Origin: JAUSNA01 sp964568885
GTDB taxonomy: Bacteria; Patescibacteriota; Microgenomatia; Levybacterales; GWA1-39-11
Direction: 5' to 3'
DNA: 38,726 bases
Assembly (NCBI GenBank): GCA_964568885.1
Contig: CAZMSF010000012.1
Span: 1 to 38,726, forward strand
Part shown: positions 30,380 to 38,368 of the stretch, in pieces
Layout of the letters: the number at the start of each line of letters is the position of its first letter
Position numbering within the stretch: position 1 is the stretch's first letter
Made by a program: the position numbers and the translations under genes
Notes under the pieces: generated by a model
The model's database searches: none
The model's input: only the letters and a program-made list of their open reading frames with translations
Told to the model about the DNA's origin: nothing

Positions 30380-32151
30380 AAAAAGGCAGTGTAGGACATG
30401 CTTTTTCGGAGCACGTATTTGAGGAGCGTATAAAAAGGCGAAGAGGATTTTCGAATTCCAACTTTCAGGGATATCACCGGGTGGTGCCGCTTCTTATTTT
30501 GTGTCTTGTTTTTGCCCTTTTGGTAATGCGGCTTTTTACACTGCAGATAGTACGTGCTTCCTACTATTCGAGGCTTTCTGATGAAAATAGAATTCGTACC
30601 GTCCTTATTCCTGCCCCCCGGGGCATTATTTTTGACCGGAACGGAAATGCATTGGTAAGGAACATTCCTGCTTTTGGAATTCTCAAAAATAATAAAGTTG
30701 AATGGCTCAACCGCGATGAGGCGTTGAAGAAAGTGACAAAAGGTGAAGGAGTGTTGGCGATTGTCAAACGTGATTATGTTTACAAAGACATTTTTGCACA
30801 CGTTTTGGGATATGTGGGACAGGTAAATTCCGATGAATTATTGCTACCGGAATTTAAAGACTATGGCATTTCAGATTTTACCGGAAGGATGGGACTTGAA
30901 GAGCAATACGAAAAATTTCTTCACGGGCAAAATGGAAGACAGCTGTACGAGGTGAACGCAAAAGGAGAAAAGATTCGTCTTCTTGGAGAACAGGAGGCTC
31001 AGCAGGGAGCGGTTCTCAACACTACTCTTGATGCAGATATCCAAAAGACTGCGGTTGGTGCAATGAAGGACATCGAAAGAGGAGCGGTTGTTGTCTCAGA
31101 CCCTCGCGACGGTTCGGTGTTGGCACTTTTTTCAAAACCGTCATTCGACCCAAATCTTTTTACCCGTGAATCATCATACGAACCGGTTGGAGACTATAAG
31201 AAGAAAGAAGATATTTTACTTGATGGAGAAAAATTTCCACTTTTAGACAGAGCCATTGCCGGGGTTTATCCTCCCGGTTCTACTTTCAAAATTGTTACAT
31301 CAATTGCTGCATTGCAATCTAAATCTATAACAGAAGATACGGAATTTGAAGACACCGGTGTTCTTTCAATTGGGGGAAGTAATTTCGGAACATGGGCGTA
31401 TCTGGAGTATGGAAAAAAGGAAGGGATGCTTGACGTGAGGCGTGCGATTGTCCGTTCGAATGATATTTTCTTTTATGATGCAGCGAGAAAAACAGGAGTC
31501 GATACACTTTCATTGTGGGCACACGAATTAGGGCTTGGGGAGAAAACGGGAATTGACTTGCCCGGAGAAGTGAAGGGAGTTGTTCCAAATCCGAAATGGA
31601 AAGAAGAGGAAGTGGGGGAGCAATGGTATCTGGGAGATACAATAAATATGAGTATTGGACAGGGATTTTTAGAAACAACTCCGTTGCAGGTAAACCGTTA
31701 TACACAATTGGTTGCCAATGGAGGAACTTTTTTCAAACCCCATCTTTTAAAAGATGACATTAAAATTCTGAAAAAGGATTTCGTTCTTCCCAAAAATATC
31801 GGGATAGTGAGAGACGGAATGAAGGGGGCGTGCGAGACAGGAGGAACAGGATACCCACTTTTCGGGTTTAAAGTAAAAAATCCACATCTCATACCGGACG
31901 GGCTGGATTATGTAAAAGACGCCTCCGCGGGAGCGGACATGGTGCATGTCACGATGGGGTGCAAAACGGGAACGTCTGAGGCACATGGATACGAAGCAAA
32001 GTCACACGCGTGGTTTACGGTTTTTGCACCATTTTACAATCCTGAAATTGCAATAACCGTATTGGCAGAAAATTCAGGACAGGGTAGTGATGTTGCTGCA
32101 CCTGTTGCAAGGGATATCATGAAAATGTATTTTGAGAAAAAAGGATACTAA
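30376..32151 (+). CDS. mrdA: Penicillin-binding protein 2 (transpeptidase)
   Basis: Class B PBP that cross-links peptidoglycan during elongation. The 591 residues contain a membrane helix at about 36-57, the dimerisation domain (APRGIIFDRNGNALVRN), and a full transpeptidase domain: S-T-F-K at 302-305, S-N-D at 361-363 and K-T-G at 530-532. It is the third gene of the mre operon, starting inside the mreD stop (ATGA). A large loop holding LIPDGLDYVKDASAG precedes KTG. Confidence 0.93.
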   Translation: MKKGSVGHAFSEHVFEERIKRRRGFSNSNFQGYHRVVPLLILCLVFALLVMRLFTLQIVRASYYSRLSDENRIRTVLIPAPRGIIFDRNGNALVRNIPAFGILKNNKVEWLNRDEALKKVTKGEGVLAIVKRDYVYKDIFAHVLGYVGQVNSDELLLPEFKDYGISDFTGRMGLEEQYEKFLHGQNGRQLYEVNAKGEKIRLLGEQEAQQGAVLNTTLDADIQKTAVGAMKDIERGAVVVSDPRDGSVLALFSKPSFDPNLFTRESSYEPVGDYKKKEDILLDGEKFPLLDRAIAGVYPPGSTFKIVTSIAALQSKSITEDTEFEDTGVLSIGGSNFGTWAYLEYGKKEGMLDVRRAIVRSNDIFFYDAARKTGVDTLSLWAHELGLGEKTGIDLPGEVKGVVPNPKWKEEEVGEQWYLGDTINMSIGQGFLETTPLQVNRYTQLVANGGTFFKPHLLKDDIKILKKDFVLPKNIGIVRDGMKGACETGGTGYPLFGFKVKNPHLIPDGLDYVKDASAGADMVHVTMGCKTGTSEAHGYEAKSHAWFTVFAPFYNPEIAITVLAENSGQGSDVAAPVARDIMKMYFEKKGY

Positions 32152-32786
32152 GGGGCAGGGAAAAATTTTGCAGTCGACATTACTTTGTCAAGCAGGCCGC
32201 TATTGGCATCAATAAGGACTCTGTCATCAGACAAAAGCGCAAAGTTATAAATGTAATTATCTTTCTTAAAAATATTATAGTAGAAATACCCTTCCTGTTT
32301 TTCCAAATCAGTGTTTGTAATTCTTACTCCGTGATTTTCTCCAAGAATAATTTCCTGCGTTTTCATACCCGAAATTTTTAATGGCCCTTTTTTGACAAAA
32401 TCATCAAGTGTGCCGCTGTATTTCCACGCATTTGCTTCGAAAAAGACATTATATGTCGGGATTCCATTCTCTGTTTCCTTCTTTGCGTGCGCTATCCCCT
32501 TTACTTTTTGATATGTATCATTGAACGTTTCGACATGAAAGTTGCTGAGGATGTAATCGGGATATTTAAAAGAAAAAAAGAAATCATTATTTTGGTATGT
32601 TTTCCAATATCTCGTTTCCGCAATCTTTTCTGATGGAATTGTTAGTGGTATTGCCGGTTTTTTCAAAGACAGAATTGTTAACGCGAAAAGAGGAAAAAGA
32701 AGGGCAATAATTAAAAAATCAAAGGGAATACGAATTCTTTTTCTTGCTGCCTTTTTTTTCTCTATTTTTTTATTTCTAGTTTTCAT
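32148..32786 (-). CDS. PsbP-like membrane-anchored protein
   Basis: A 212-residue protein with a very basic N-terminus (KTRNKKIEKKKAARKRIR), a membrane helix at about 24-44, and an external domain opening WKTYQNNDFFFSFKYPDYIL, the same layout as the larger protein upstream. Function unknown. Its ATG directly follows the upstream gene's stop (TAAATG), so the two are coupled. It overlaps the end of the PBP2 gene by 4 bases on the other strand. Confidence 0.8.
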   Translation of the reverse strand: MKTRNKKIEKKKAARKRIRIPFDFLIIALLFPLFALTILSLKKPAIPLTIPSEKIAETRYWKTYQNNDFFFSFKYPDYILSNFHVETFNDTYQKVKGIAHAKKETENGIPTYNVFFEANAWKYSGTLDDFVKKGPLKISGMKTQEIILGENHGVRITNTDLEKQEGYFYYNIFKKDNYIYNFALLSDDRVLIDANSGLLDKVMSTAKFFPAP

Positions 32787-33938
32787 TTATATGCCGGTAC
32801 ACCAAAAACACATATTATCGGTCGAGGTGCAACTCCTGTCCACTTTGCCGAATGAATCGTAAATTGTTTCAGGTTTCTGTTGCTCCTTGATGGATTGAGG
32901 TTTGTAACAAATATTTAGCTTGCTTTCGGTAGAGTTAACAAAAATTTTTGAAATTGATTGACCATTCGCCGACAAAAACGAGCCCTTCAATTCTCCCTCT
33001 TCAATTAAAAGGCTTACACAGGGGACCATTTGACTTAACGAAGTGGCGTTAGGAGTTGCCGTTGCGCTTGATTGGCATGGACCAGTCCTGCTCCAGGGAA
33101 AACCTGCATGTGTCGTGTAATACCTTATATTTGCGTTCGAAAACTCAACAAGAGTGTTACGGGTTTCGGAATCCTGTTTTTCCTTTAATAGTTGGTTCTC
33201 AGCAGAATTTTCAGTGAATTTAAAAGTGGAGAGGATTTGATCTAGCAATTTTTGTTGATCGTTTGTGACTGAACCATTTCCGTCATCAATTTTGAAAATA
33301 AAGATTTTGCCGTTATTTGCAGTTACAATTTCTATAGCGTCTGAAACCGAATCACCCTCGTGTCCCCATCTCATGTAGGAGCCTTTTATGTCACCTTTTT
33401 CATAATCTTTAATTGTAGATTTCCGGTATTCTGCTAAATTGTCAGCGTTTGGATTATTTTTTTTCAAAAGATCTAGTTCATTATTAAGTACCTGTAGGGA
33501 TGTTAAACTGGTTGTATTTTCAGAAATATTTATTTGAAATGAAAAATAAGGCTTAACCTTGTTATTATTTATATAAATCTGTCCTACGGTTTCATTGATT
33601 ATGGCATAAGATGGATAATTAAAGTTAAATCCATCACCGGTAAAGATCTTCCAGTCTTCTGTTGGACCTGGTGTAGGAGTAGGGGTTTGAATAATTGTTG
33701 GAGTAGGAGTAGGTGTGGAAACAAGTCTTTCTAGTTGTGGTTTTAGAACGGTTAGGCTTGCGGCAGCACCTCCTGCAACCAAAAGAAACAAAATAGTTCC
33801 AATTATCGCCGCGATAGAAAATTTCGGTTTTGGTTTCTCGAGATTTGTACCGAGTGGTGCTGATCCAGCATCAGATGCAGGAGAGGACTGCTGTGAATTA
33901 ATTGTAACTGGATTTACGGCGGCGGTGTTTTCTTCCAC
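32787..33938 (-). CDS. PsbP-like exported protein with Cys-rich C-terminus
   Basis: A 383-residue protein. Residues 1-38 are a polar tail, 39-62 a membrane helix, then a Thr/Pro linker with PTPTPT repeats. A PsbP-like domain follows (WKIFTGDGFNFNYPSYAII). The C-terminal 120 residues add a second region with several Cys (GPCQSS, VPCVS, NICYK, RSCTSTDNMCFWC), suitable as DsbA/DsbB substrates. GTG 33938 is set by the promoter just upstream. Confidence 0.8.
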   Translation of the reverse strand: MEENTAAVNPVTINSQQSSPASDAGSAPLGTNLEKPKPKFSIAAIIGTILFLLVAGGAAASLTVLKPQLERLVSTPTPTPTIIQTPTPTPGPTEDWKIFTGDGFNFNYPSYAIINETVGQIYINNNKVKPYFSFQINISENTTSLTSLQVLNNELDLLKKNNPNADNLAEYRKSTIKDYEKGDIKGSYMRWGHEGDSVSDAIEIVTANNGKIFIFKIDDGNGSVTNDQQKLLDQILSTFKFTENSAENQLLKEKQDSETRNTLVEFSNANIRYYTTHAGFPWSRTGPCQSSATATPNATSLSQMVPCVSLLIEEGELKGSFLSANGQSISKIFVNSTESKLNICYKPQSIKEQQKPETIYDSFGKVDRSCTSTDNMCFWCTGI

Positions 33939-33944
33939 ACACTA

Positions 33945-33974
33945 AGTATTCGGTATTCTGCTACCGTTTGTCAA
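33945..33974 (-). promoter_or_regulatory. Leaderless promoter (minus)
   Basis: Minus-strand TTGACA (33969-33974) and AATACT (33945-33950), spacer 18. The -10 box ends 6 bases before GTG 33938. Confidence 0.65.
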
Positions 33975-33989
33975 CAAAAAATGAGAGTT

Positions 33990-34361
33990 TTAATTCATCG
34001 ACTCCCAAGGGGTGGCGAGCTGGAAGTAATTTCCGTCAGGGTCCTCAAAAGTCGCAAGCATGCCACTGGGATCTTCTCCCGGATGATACGGTTCGGCGAT
34101 GACTTTTGCTCCCAGTTCCTTTATTCTCTTAAATTCCCCTTCAACATCTTTTGTTTCGAAATTAATGAGAATACGCTCCGGATTTTGGCTTTTTCCATGC
34201 ACTTTGTCATGCGGCCCGATTGTAACAGCACCGCTTCCGACCATAAATCCCATATATCCACTTTCGGCCCAGCCGGGTTCCATTTCAAAAACCTTTTTGT
34301 AGAAATTCCCTAATTCTTCAGGGTTTTCAGAAAATAATAAAATTGAATTGAAGTTAAGCAT
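33990..34361 (-). CDS. VOC family (glyoxalase/bleomycin-resistance fold) protein
   Basis: A 123-residue single VOC domain. It shows the two beta-alpha-beta-beta-beta modules, opening NSILLFSENPEELGNFYKKVF and closing ATFEDPDGNYFQLATPW, the family ending with its Glu/Asp metal or substrate position. Substrate unknown. GGGAGGTG 5 bases before ATG 34361 is a strong SD site, which is rare for core genes here. A possible 33-residue membrane peptide gene lies just upstream. Confidence 0.85.
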   Translation of the reverse strand: MLNFNSILLFSENPEELGNFYKKVFEMEPGWAESGYMGFMVGSGAVTIGPHDKVHGKSQNPERILINFETKDVEGEFKRIKELGAKVIAEPYHPGEDPSGMLATFEDPDGNYFQLATPWESMN

Positions 34362-34374
34362 AATTCACCTCCCA

Positions 34375-34476
34375 TCATGAAAATCTCAGAAATGCCCAAA
34401 TTAGAAATGCAACAATAAATGCAAAAGCAGAAACTATATATACCAACAGTTTGTTTTTGAAAAAGCCGTCTAACAC
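34375..34476 (-). CDS. Possible small membrane peptide
   Basis: A 33-residue GTG-started frame coding a charged start (DGFFKNK) and one hydrophobic helix (LLVYIVSAFAFIVAFLIWAF). The stop is 13 bases before the VOC gene start and next to its SD site. The start has no SD site, and the nearest -10-like box (GATAAT) ends 9 bases upstream. The hydrophobic pattern and position support it; the start codon is weak. The stretch 34477-34589 holds a long inverted repeat (CAGCAAAA 34491-34498 / TTTTGCTG 34541-34548) and no gene. Confidence 0.4.
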   Translation of the reverse strand: MLDGFFKNKLLVYIVSAFAFIVAFLIWAFLRFS

Positions 34477-34589
34477 TATAGCTCAATTATCAGCAAAAAC
34501 AGTAAGCAATGCAAGTTAATCATTAGATGAATGCTGTTGCTTTTGCTGTGATGCCTCATAGAGATAAACGGCTTTTAATGTAAATAGTT

Positions 34590-34793
34590 TTACTTGCGGT
34601 TGACGTTAACATCAACCCTATCAGGAATATTAACCGACGGTGTTGTTGTGCCTCCGCCATTTATCAAACCTCTTCCAAAGTAATAAAAGAGGAACAAAAT
34701 TAAAGCCACAGCCAAAAGTATGCCAAACATTGCGCCCATACTGTTTCCGCCGTTATCACTTGTACTTTCGTGTTCGTGTATTACTTCTACCAT
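34590..34793 (-). CDS. Small single-span membrane protein
   Basis: A 67-residue protein with an acidic/His-rich start (VEVIHEHESTSDNGGN), one membrane helix at about 20-40 (MFGILLAVALILFLFYYFG), and a Gly/Thr-rich tail ending DRVDVNVNRK. Small proteins with this His-rich start and short tail recur in these bacteria, but no function is known to me. ATG 34793 follows GGAGGTG, a strong SD site. Confidence 0.75.
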   Translation of the reverse strand: MVEVIHEHESTSDNGGNSMGAMFGILLAVALILFLFYYFGRGLINGGGTTTPSVNIPDRVDVNVNRK

Positions 34794-34888
34794 ACGCACC
34801 TCCTTCCATTAAGATAGAAGTATTTTTGCAATCTGAAATAAAAAAAGGACTTGAACAATGTATGATTAAAGTAAGCAGTTCGTGCTAT

Positions 34889-35956
34889 ATGAATACATTT
34901 GCATTGGCTTTCTCGGCTTCAAATATCGGTCCAAAGAAATTCCAAAGCATTCTCAATCATTTCGAGAATCTTGAAAAAGCGTGGGCGGCAGACGAGTACG
35001 AATACGAAAAAATTGGAATTATACAAAAAACGTATAGGACTTTTGACGAGTTCAGAAAAAAGTTTGAAAAAGAAAAATACGAGAAAGAACTTTTAGAAAA
35101 GCGTGTTACTTTTATTTCAGTTCTTGATAAGAAGTATCCGAAGGTGCTTAAAAAATTGGAATCTCCGCCAATAGGGCTTTTTATCAAGGGTAATGGTGAA
35201 TTACTTTCTGAAAAATTATTGATTGGAGTTGTGGGAACAAGGAAAATAACCTCCTATGGAAGAACCGCCACAGAAAATATTGTTTCCGGTTTGGTAGAAA
35301 ACGGGGTAGTTATAGTTTCGGGGCTTGCATTGGGGGTTGATGGAACCGCACATAGAACTGCAGTAGCTAAAAAAGGAAAAACCATTGCGGTTCTTGCGTG
35401 CGGCGTTGATTGCTGTAGGCCTTCGGAACATTACAGTCTTTATCAAGATATTCTGAAAAATGATGGTCTTATTCTATCAGAATATCCGTTGTCACTTTCC
35501 CCTCAAAAAGGAACATTTCTAGCCCGAAACAGAATTATTGCAGCGTTGTCTGACGGAGTATTAGTAACCGAAGCGGCTTCCGATAGCGGGTCGTTAGTGA
35601 CAGCCGAGTGGGGGTTAAAACTTAACAAAAAAATCTTTGCAGTTCCCGGACCAATAACAAGCAGGATGTCTGACGGAAGTTTAAAACTCCTCAAGCAGGG
35701 GGCAAAACTTGTCACGGATGGGAACGATGTTTTAAAAGAATTTAATATCAGTGGAATCAAGGGGGAAATTTTGAAATTGAAAAACCTAACCAGTGCAGAA
35801 GGAAAAATAATTGAGTATCTTCAAAATGAGCCAATGAGCATAGATGAAATATCAAAGAAAATTTCGCTGCCGATTTCGAAGTTGTTTACAATTATTTCCC
35901 GTCTTGAACTTAACGGTATGGTGATAAATGATGCGGGAAAGCTTCGTATTAAGTGA
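34889..35956 (+). CDS. dprA: DNA-processing protein DprA
   Basis: Loads RecA onto incoming single-stranded DNA during natural transformation. The 355 residues hold the Rossmann-like DprA core with GTRKITSYG (116-124), SGLALGVDGTAHRTA (144-158) and the later ARNRIIAALSDGVLV and SGSLVTAEWGL blocks. A winged-helix tail follows (about 290-355). ATG 34889 matches the family N-terminus; ATG 34862 in frame is possible. It overlaps the convergent carbonic-anhydrase-like gene by 8 bases. Confidence 0.92.
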   Translation: MNTFALAFSASNIGPKKFQSILNHFENLEKAWAADEYEYEKIGIIQKTYRTFDEFRKKFEKEKYEKELLEKRVTFISVLDKKYPKVLKKLESPPIGLFIKGNGELLSEKLLIGVVGTRKITSYGRTATENIVSGLVENGVVIVSGLALGVDGTAHRTAVAKKGKTIAVLACGVDCCRPSEHYSLYQDILKNDGLILSEYPLSLSPQKGTFLARNRIIAALSDGVLVTEAASDSGSLVTAEWGLKLNKKIFAVPGPITSRMSDGSLKLLKQGAKLVTDGNDVLKEFNISGIKGEILKLKNLTSAEGKIIEYLQNEPMSIDEISKKISLPISKLFTIISRLELNGMVINDAGKLRIK

Positions 35957-37178
35957 GGGCTTCTATGTGATCTGTTACTCCTGCACGTGTTCTTGCGAGC
36001 AATATTTTGTGGTTTGGAAGTTGCATCCATTCCTGCATCCACGGTTTTTGACCGAGTTCAACTGCTAATTCCAATGATGTATCCAGATTCGAGGTTTCGA
36101 TAAGTACGGTATTGAGTCTGGCAAAATCTCTGTCTGTATCGTGGTTGGCCGTACTGTTATGTATCGCAAAATGTGCCTGGTTGAGGGCTTCATGCATACT
36201 CGCAGGATCGACAATATCTCCCCCGTCGATGCGTTCTCTTCCAAATCTGAGGCTAAAGAAAGTACCGGGCAATCCAAATATTTTGGGATAGCGGATTCTT
36301 GCAGGCTTTGTACTGGTTGAAAGAAGAAGTGTCTTTGGATTCTGAACTTCCTGCGCTTTCGTGAAGTCCGGGAATCTCTCCTTCAATTGTTCCAAGTGAG
36401 CCGTGTTGTCCATCACAAGTTGCGCAAAAACATCAGGCAATGCCTCGATGGGAAGCTCGGGAACGCCGTTTTCATATATCCTGTGTGGATCATAACCACC
36501 TTCAAAAAGAAGGTGATATGGAATTGCTGATTCTCCAACGACATTTCCTCGTGCATTTACGTTGAACCATGCTAAAGGCTTGAGCTGTCCGGTGATATGG
36601 TCCTGAGCTGTTGCAAGAACAGGTTTTCTTGTAATATCCGCGAGTCTTCCTGCTCTGTAAAGTGAATTAACTACAACGTCCTCGTGAGGTACGTGATCTC
36701 TGATAAATTTCTGGACATCTCCTTCTATTGGTCCGCCATTCTTTTGAGCTGCCTTTCCTCCCCGCCCACCGCAGCCTGGAGGGTTTTCTCCTCTTTTGGC
36801 AAGCTTGCTTGAGTAGTGTGATTCCGTAACAATAGCCTGTACTTTAGGGTCTTGATACACTCTGTCAAATGGTTCTACGGGCCCGCTTGCGGCAATCGAA
36901 GGGAGAATGACTTTAGTCTCAGGTTCGTCCTCAAAAGAACGAGCATCGCTGCATTTATCAATTACGATTAACTTGTGGTTTTCTCTTGTGTCACGCCACA
37001 GAGCAATTCCTTGTTGGGCTTCGGGGCTATGATTATCTGCTAAAAGAGTTTCTTTTGTGACATTTATGCCTTCACGCTCACCCAAAAGAGAAGGTCTCGG
37101 GCCTATTTCAATAGCCTCCCCAAAGGAGGTTCCGGGTGCGTCTTGTGCTGCTTGTTCAAATCGTCCAAATTCAATCAC
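35949..37178 (-). CDS. Beta-carbonic-anhydrase-like protein, long form
   Basis: A 409-residue protein. DKCSDAR (74-80) matches the beta-carbonic-anhydrase CxDxR motif (Cys76, Asp78, Arg80). The second zinc motif, normally HxxC, appears split: His121 in ESHYSS and Cys136 in PPGCGGRGG, fourteen residues between them. The C-terminal 200 residues are unlike carbonic anhydrases. Zinc binding is plausible; CO2 hydration is not assured. GTG 37178 is the start, with no SD site. It is divergent from a second gene of the same family. Confidence 0.6.
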   Translation of the reverse strand: MIEFGRFEQAAQDAPGTSFGEAIEIGPRPSLLGEREGINVTKETLLADNHSPEAQQGIALWRDTRENHKLIVIDKCSDARSFEDEPETKVILPSIAASGPVEPFDRVYQDPKVQAIVTESHYSSKLAKRGENPPGCGGRGGKAAQKNGGPIEGDVQKFIRDHVPHEDVVVNSLYRAGRLADITRKPVLATAQDHITGQLKPLAWFNVNARGNVVGESAIPYHLLFEGGYDPHRIYENGVPELPIEALPDVFAQLVMDNTAHLEQLKERFPDFTKAQEVQNPKTLLLSTSTKPARIRYPKIFGLPGTFFSLRFGRERIDGGDIVDPASMHEALNQAHFAIHNSTANHDTDRDFARLNTVLIETSNLDTSLELAVELGQKPWMQEWMQLPNHKILLARTRAGVTDHIEALT

Positions 37179-37264
37179 AAGTAGTTATTTAATCCTATAG
37201 AATGAGCCAGTCAAGAGCTGTATCGCTTGTAAATTTTCCGAGTTGGATTATAATAATCATTTGT

Positions 37265-37672
37265 ATGTCGCAAGTCGGAGAAACATTTTTTACTTCAGTC
37301 GGATGCATGGACGGCCGTGTTCAGCATGCAGTAAATAGCTATGCTGCATTGGTTTTTGGTGCCGAATTCCCTGATACTGTCACAAAGGCCGGTCTTGATG
37401 GGTTGCTTGCCCATGATGAGCTCGATCAAAATGAGCATGACTCAATTGAAAAAATGATAATGGTTTCGGTAGAAAAACATAATAGCGTAGGTATTATTGT
37501 TCATGGCCATGAGCACTGCGCAGGAAATCCGGTAGAGGAAAAACAACACAAAATTGATATAAAAAAATCGGTTTTGAAAATAAAACAAATGCTGAGAGGG
37601 AAGAGGAAGGTTGAGGTAAAAGGTGTATATATTCGGTTAACGCCGAGAATTAGAATTATAGATGTAGTTTAG
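37265..37672 (+). CDS. Beta-carbonic-anhydrase-like protein, short form
   Basis: A 135-residue protein with the beta-carbonic-anhydrase ligands in normal order: Cys14, Asp16 and Arg18 in GCMDGR, then His82 and Cys85 in HEHC (motif HxxC). It is shorter than a typical beta-CA subunit (about 200 residues) and lacks much of the helical part. ATG 37265 lies 10 bases after TATAAT (37249-37254; TTGTAA at 37227-37232, spacer 16). The frame extends to 37202 but only across the promoter. It could bind zinc and a small anion. Confidence 0.65.
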   Translation: MSQVGETFFTSVGCMDGRVQHAVNSYAALVFGAEFPDTVTKAGLDGLLAHDELDQNEHDSIEKMIMVSVEKHNSVGIIVHGHEHCAGNPVEEKQHKIDIKKSVLKIKQMLRGKRKVEVKGVYIRLTPRIRIIDVV

Positions 37673-37689
37673 GAGAGTGTTTTGCTTGC

Positions 37690-37718
37690 TTGATTTTTGA
37701 GTTCATTTTTGCTAAACT
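37690..37718 (+). promoter_or_regulatory. rplJ-rplL promoter
   Basis: TTGATT (37690-37695) and TAAACT (37713-37718), spacer 17; expected start near 37725, leaving a leader of about 100 bases. Confidence 0.65.
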
Positions 37719-37735
37719 ACAAAAATCCTAAGACA

Positions 37736-37811
37736 GTGAGTGTGTGACAGACAGAAATCTCACCGAGGAAAACATCAGTTTTCAACGTCTTTTGGAAAGA
37801 CGTTTTTTTTT
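37736..37811 (+). promoter_or_regulatory. L10-type leader with attenuator
   Basis: GTGAG (37736-37740) can pair with CTCAC (37769-37773), the kind of stem bound by L10/L12 in ribosomal protein leaders. It is followed by a terminator: AACGTCTTT (37784-37792) / AAAGACGTT (37796-37804), loop TGG, then a T-run to 37811. The terminator sits in the leader, 12 bases before the rplJ ATG, so it is an attenuator rather than a 3' end. Confidence 0.65.
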
Positions 37812-37823
37812 GGGAAAATTACT

Positions 37824-38345
37824 ATGCCAAATCTAAAAAACCAACAATCATTAGCAGAAATTAAAGAAAAGCTTGAACGTGCACAGGCTGTCTTTTTAGT
37901 TGACTATACCGGTCTTACTCATCTTCAACTTGAAGAATTCAGGCATGATTTGGCAACAGCCAAAGCAGAAGCAGCCGTGCTTAAAAATACCCTCGTTAAT
38001 ATTGCATTCACCGATAAGAAAATTGATGCTACAGAGCAGCTAAAGGGTCCTCATGCAGTAATTTTTGCATATGAAGACCCAATCGCAACAGCAAAAGCCA
38101 TTCTTGCTTTCAACAAAAAATATCAACTTCCGGTAATTAAATTCGGAATTTTTGAAAACGCATTAATTGATGAGGGGAAAATTACCGCTTTATCGACCAT
38201 CCCTCCAAAAGAGGTACTTATTGCAAAGCTCTTGGGACTTTTGAATTCACCGATAACAAGTCTTGTATACGACCTAAATTTCAATATACAGAAACTCGCT
38301 CAGTTGTTAAAGGCAATTGAAGAGAAAAAAGGAAAATCCGCATAA
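37824..38345 (+). CDS. rplJ: 50S ribosomal protein L10
   Basis: Stalk-base protein that holds the L7/L12 dimers. The 173 residues show the L10 globular domain (SLAEIKEKLERAQAVFLVDY; LKNTLVNIAF; LKGPHAVIFAYEDP) and a C-terminal helix for L12 binding (YDLNFNIQKLAQLLKAIEEK). ATG 37824 is chosen, since the open frame upstream runs through the attenuator. rplL follows 23 bases later. Confidence 0.95.
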   Translation: MPNLKNQQSLAEIKEKLERAQAVFLVDYTGLTHLQLEEFRHDLATAKAEAAVLKNTLVNIAFTDKKIDATEQLKGPHAVIFAYEDPIATAKAILAFNKKYQLPVIKFGIFENALIDEGKITALSTIPPKEVLIAKLLGLLNSPITSLVYDLNFNIQKLAQLLKAIEEKKGKSA

Positions 38346-38368
38346 AAGATAGGAGGTGACGACATATT

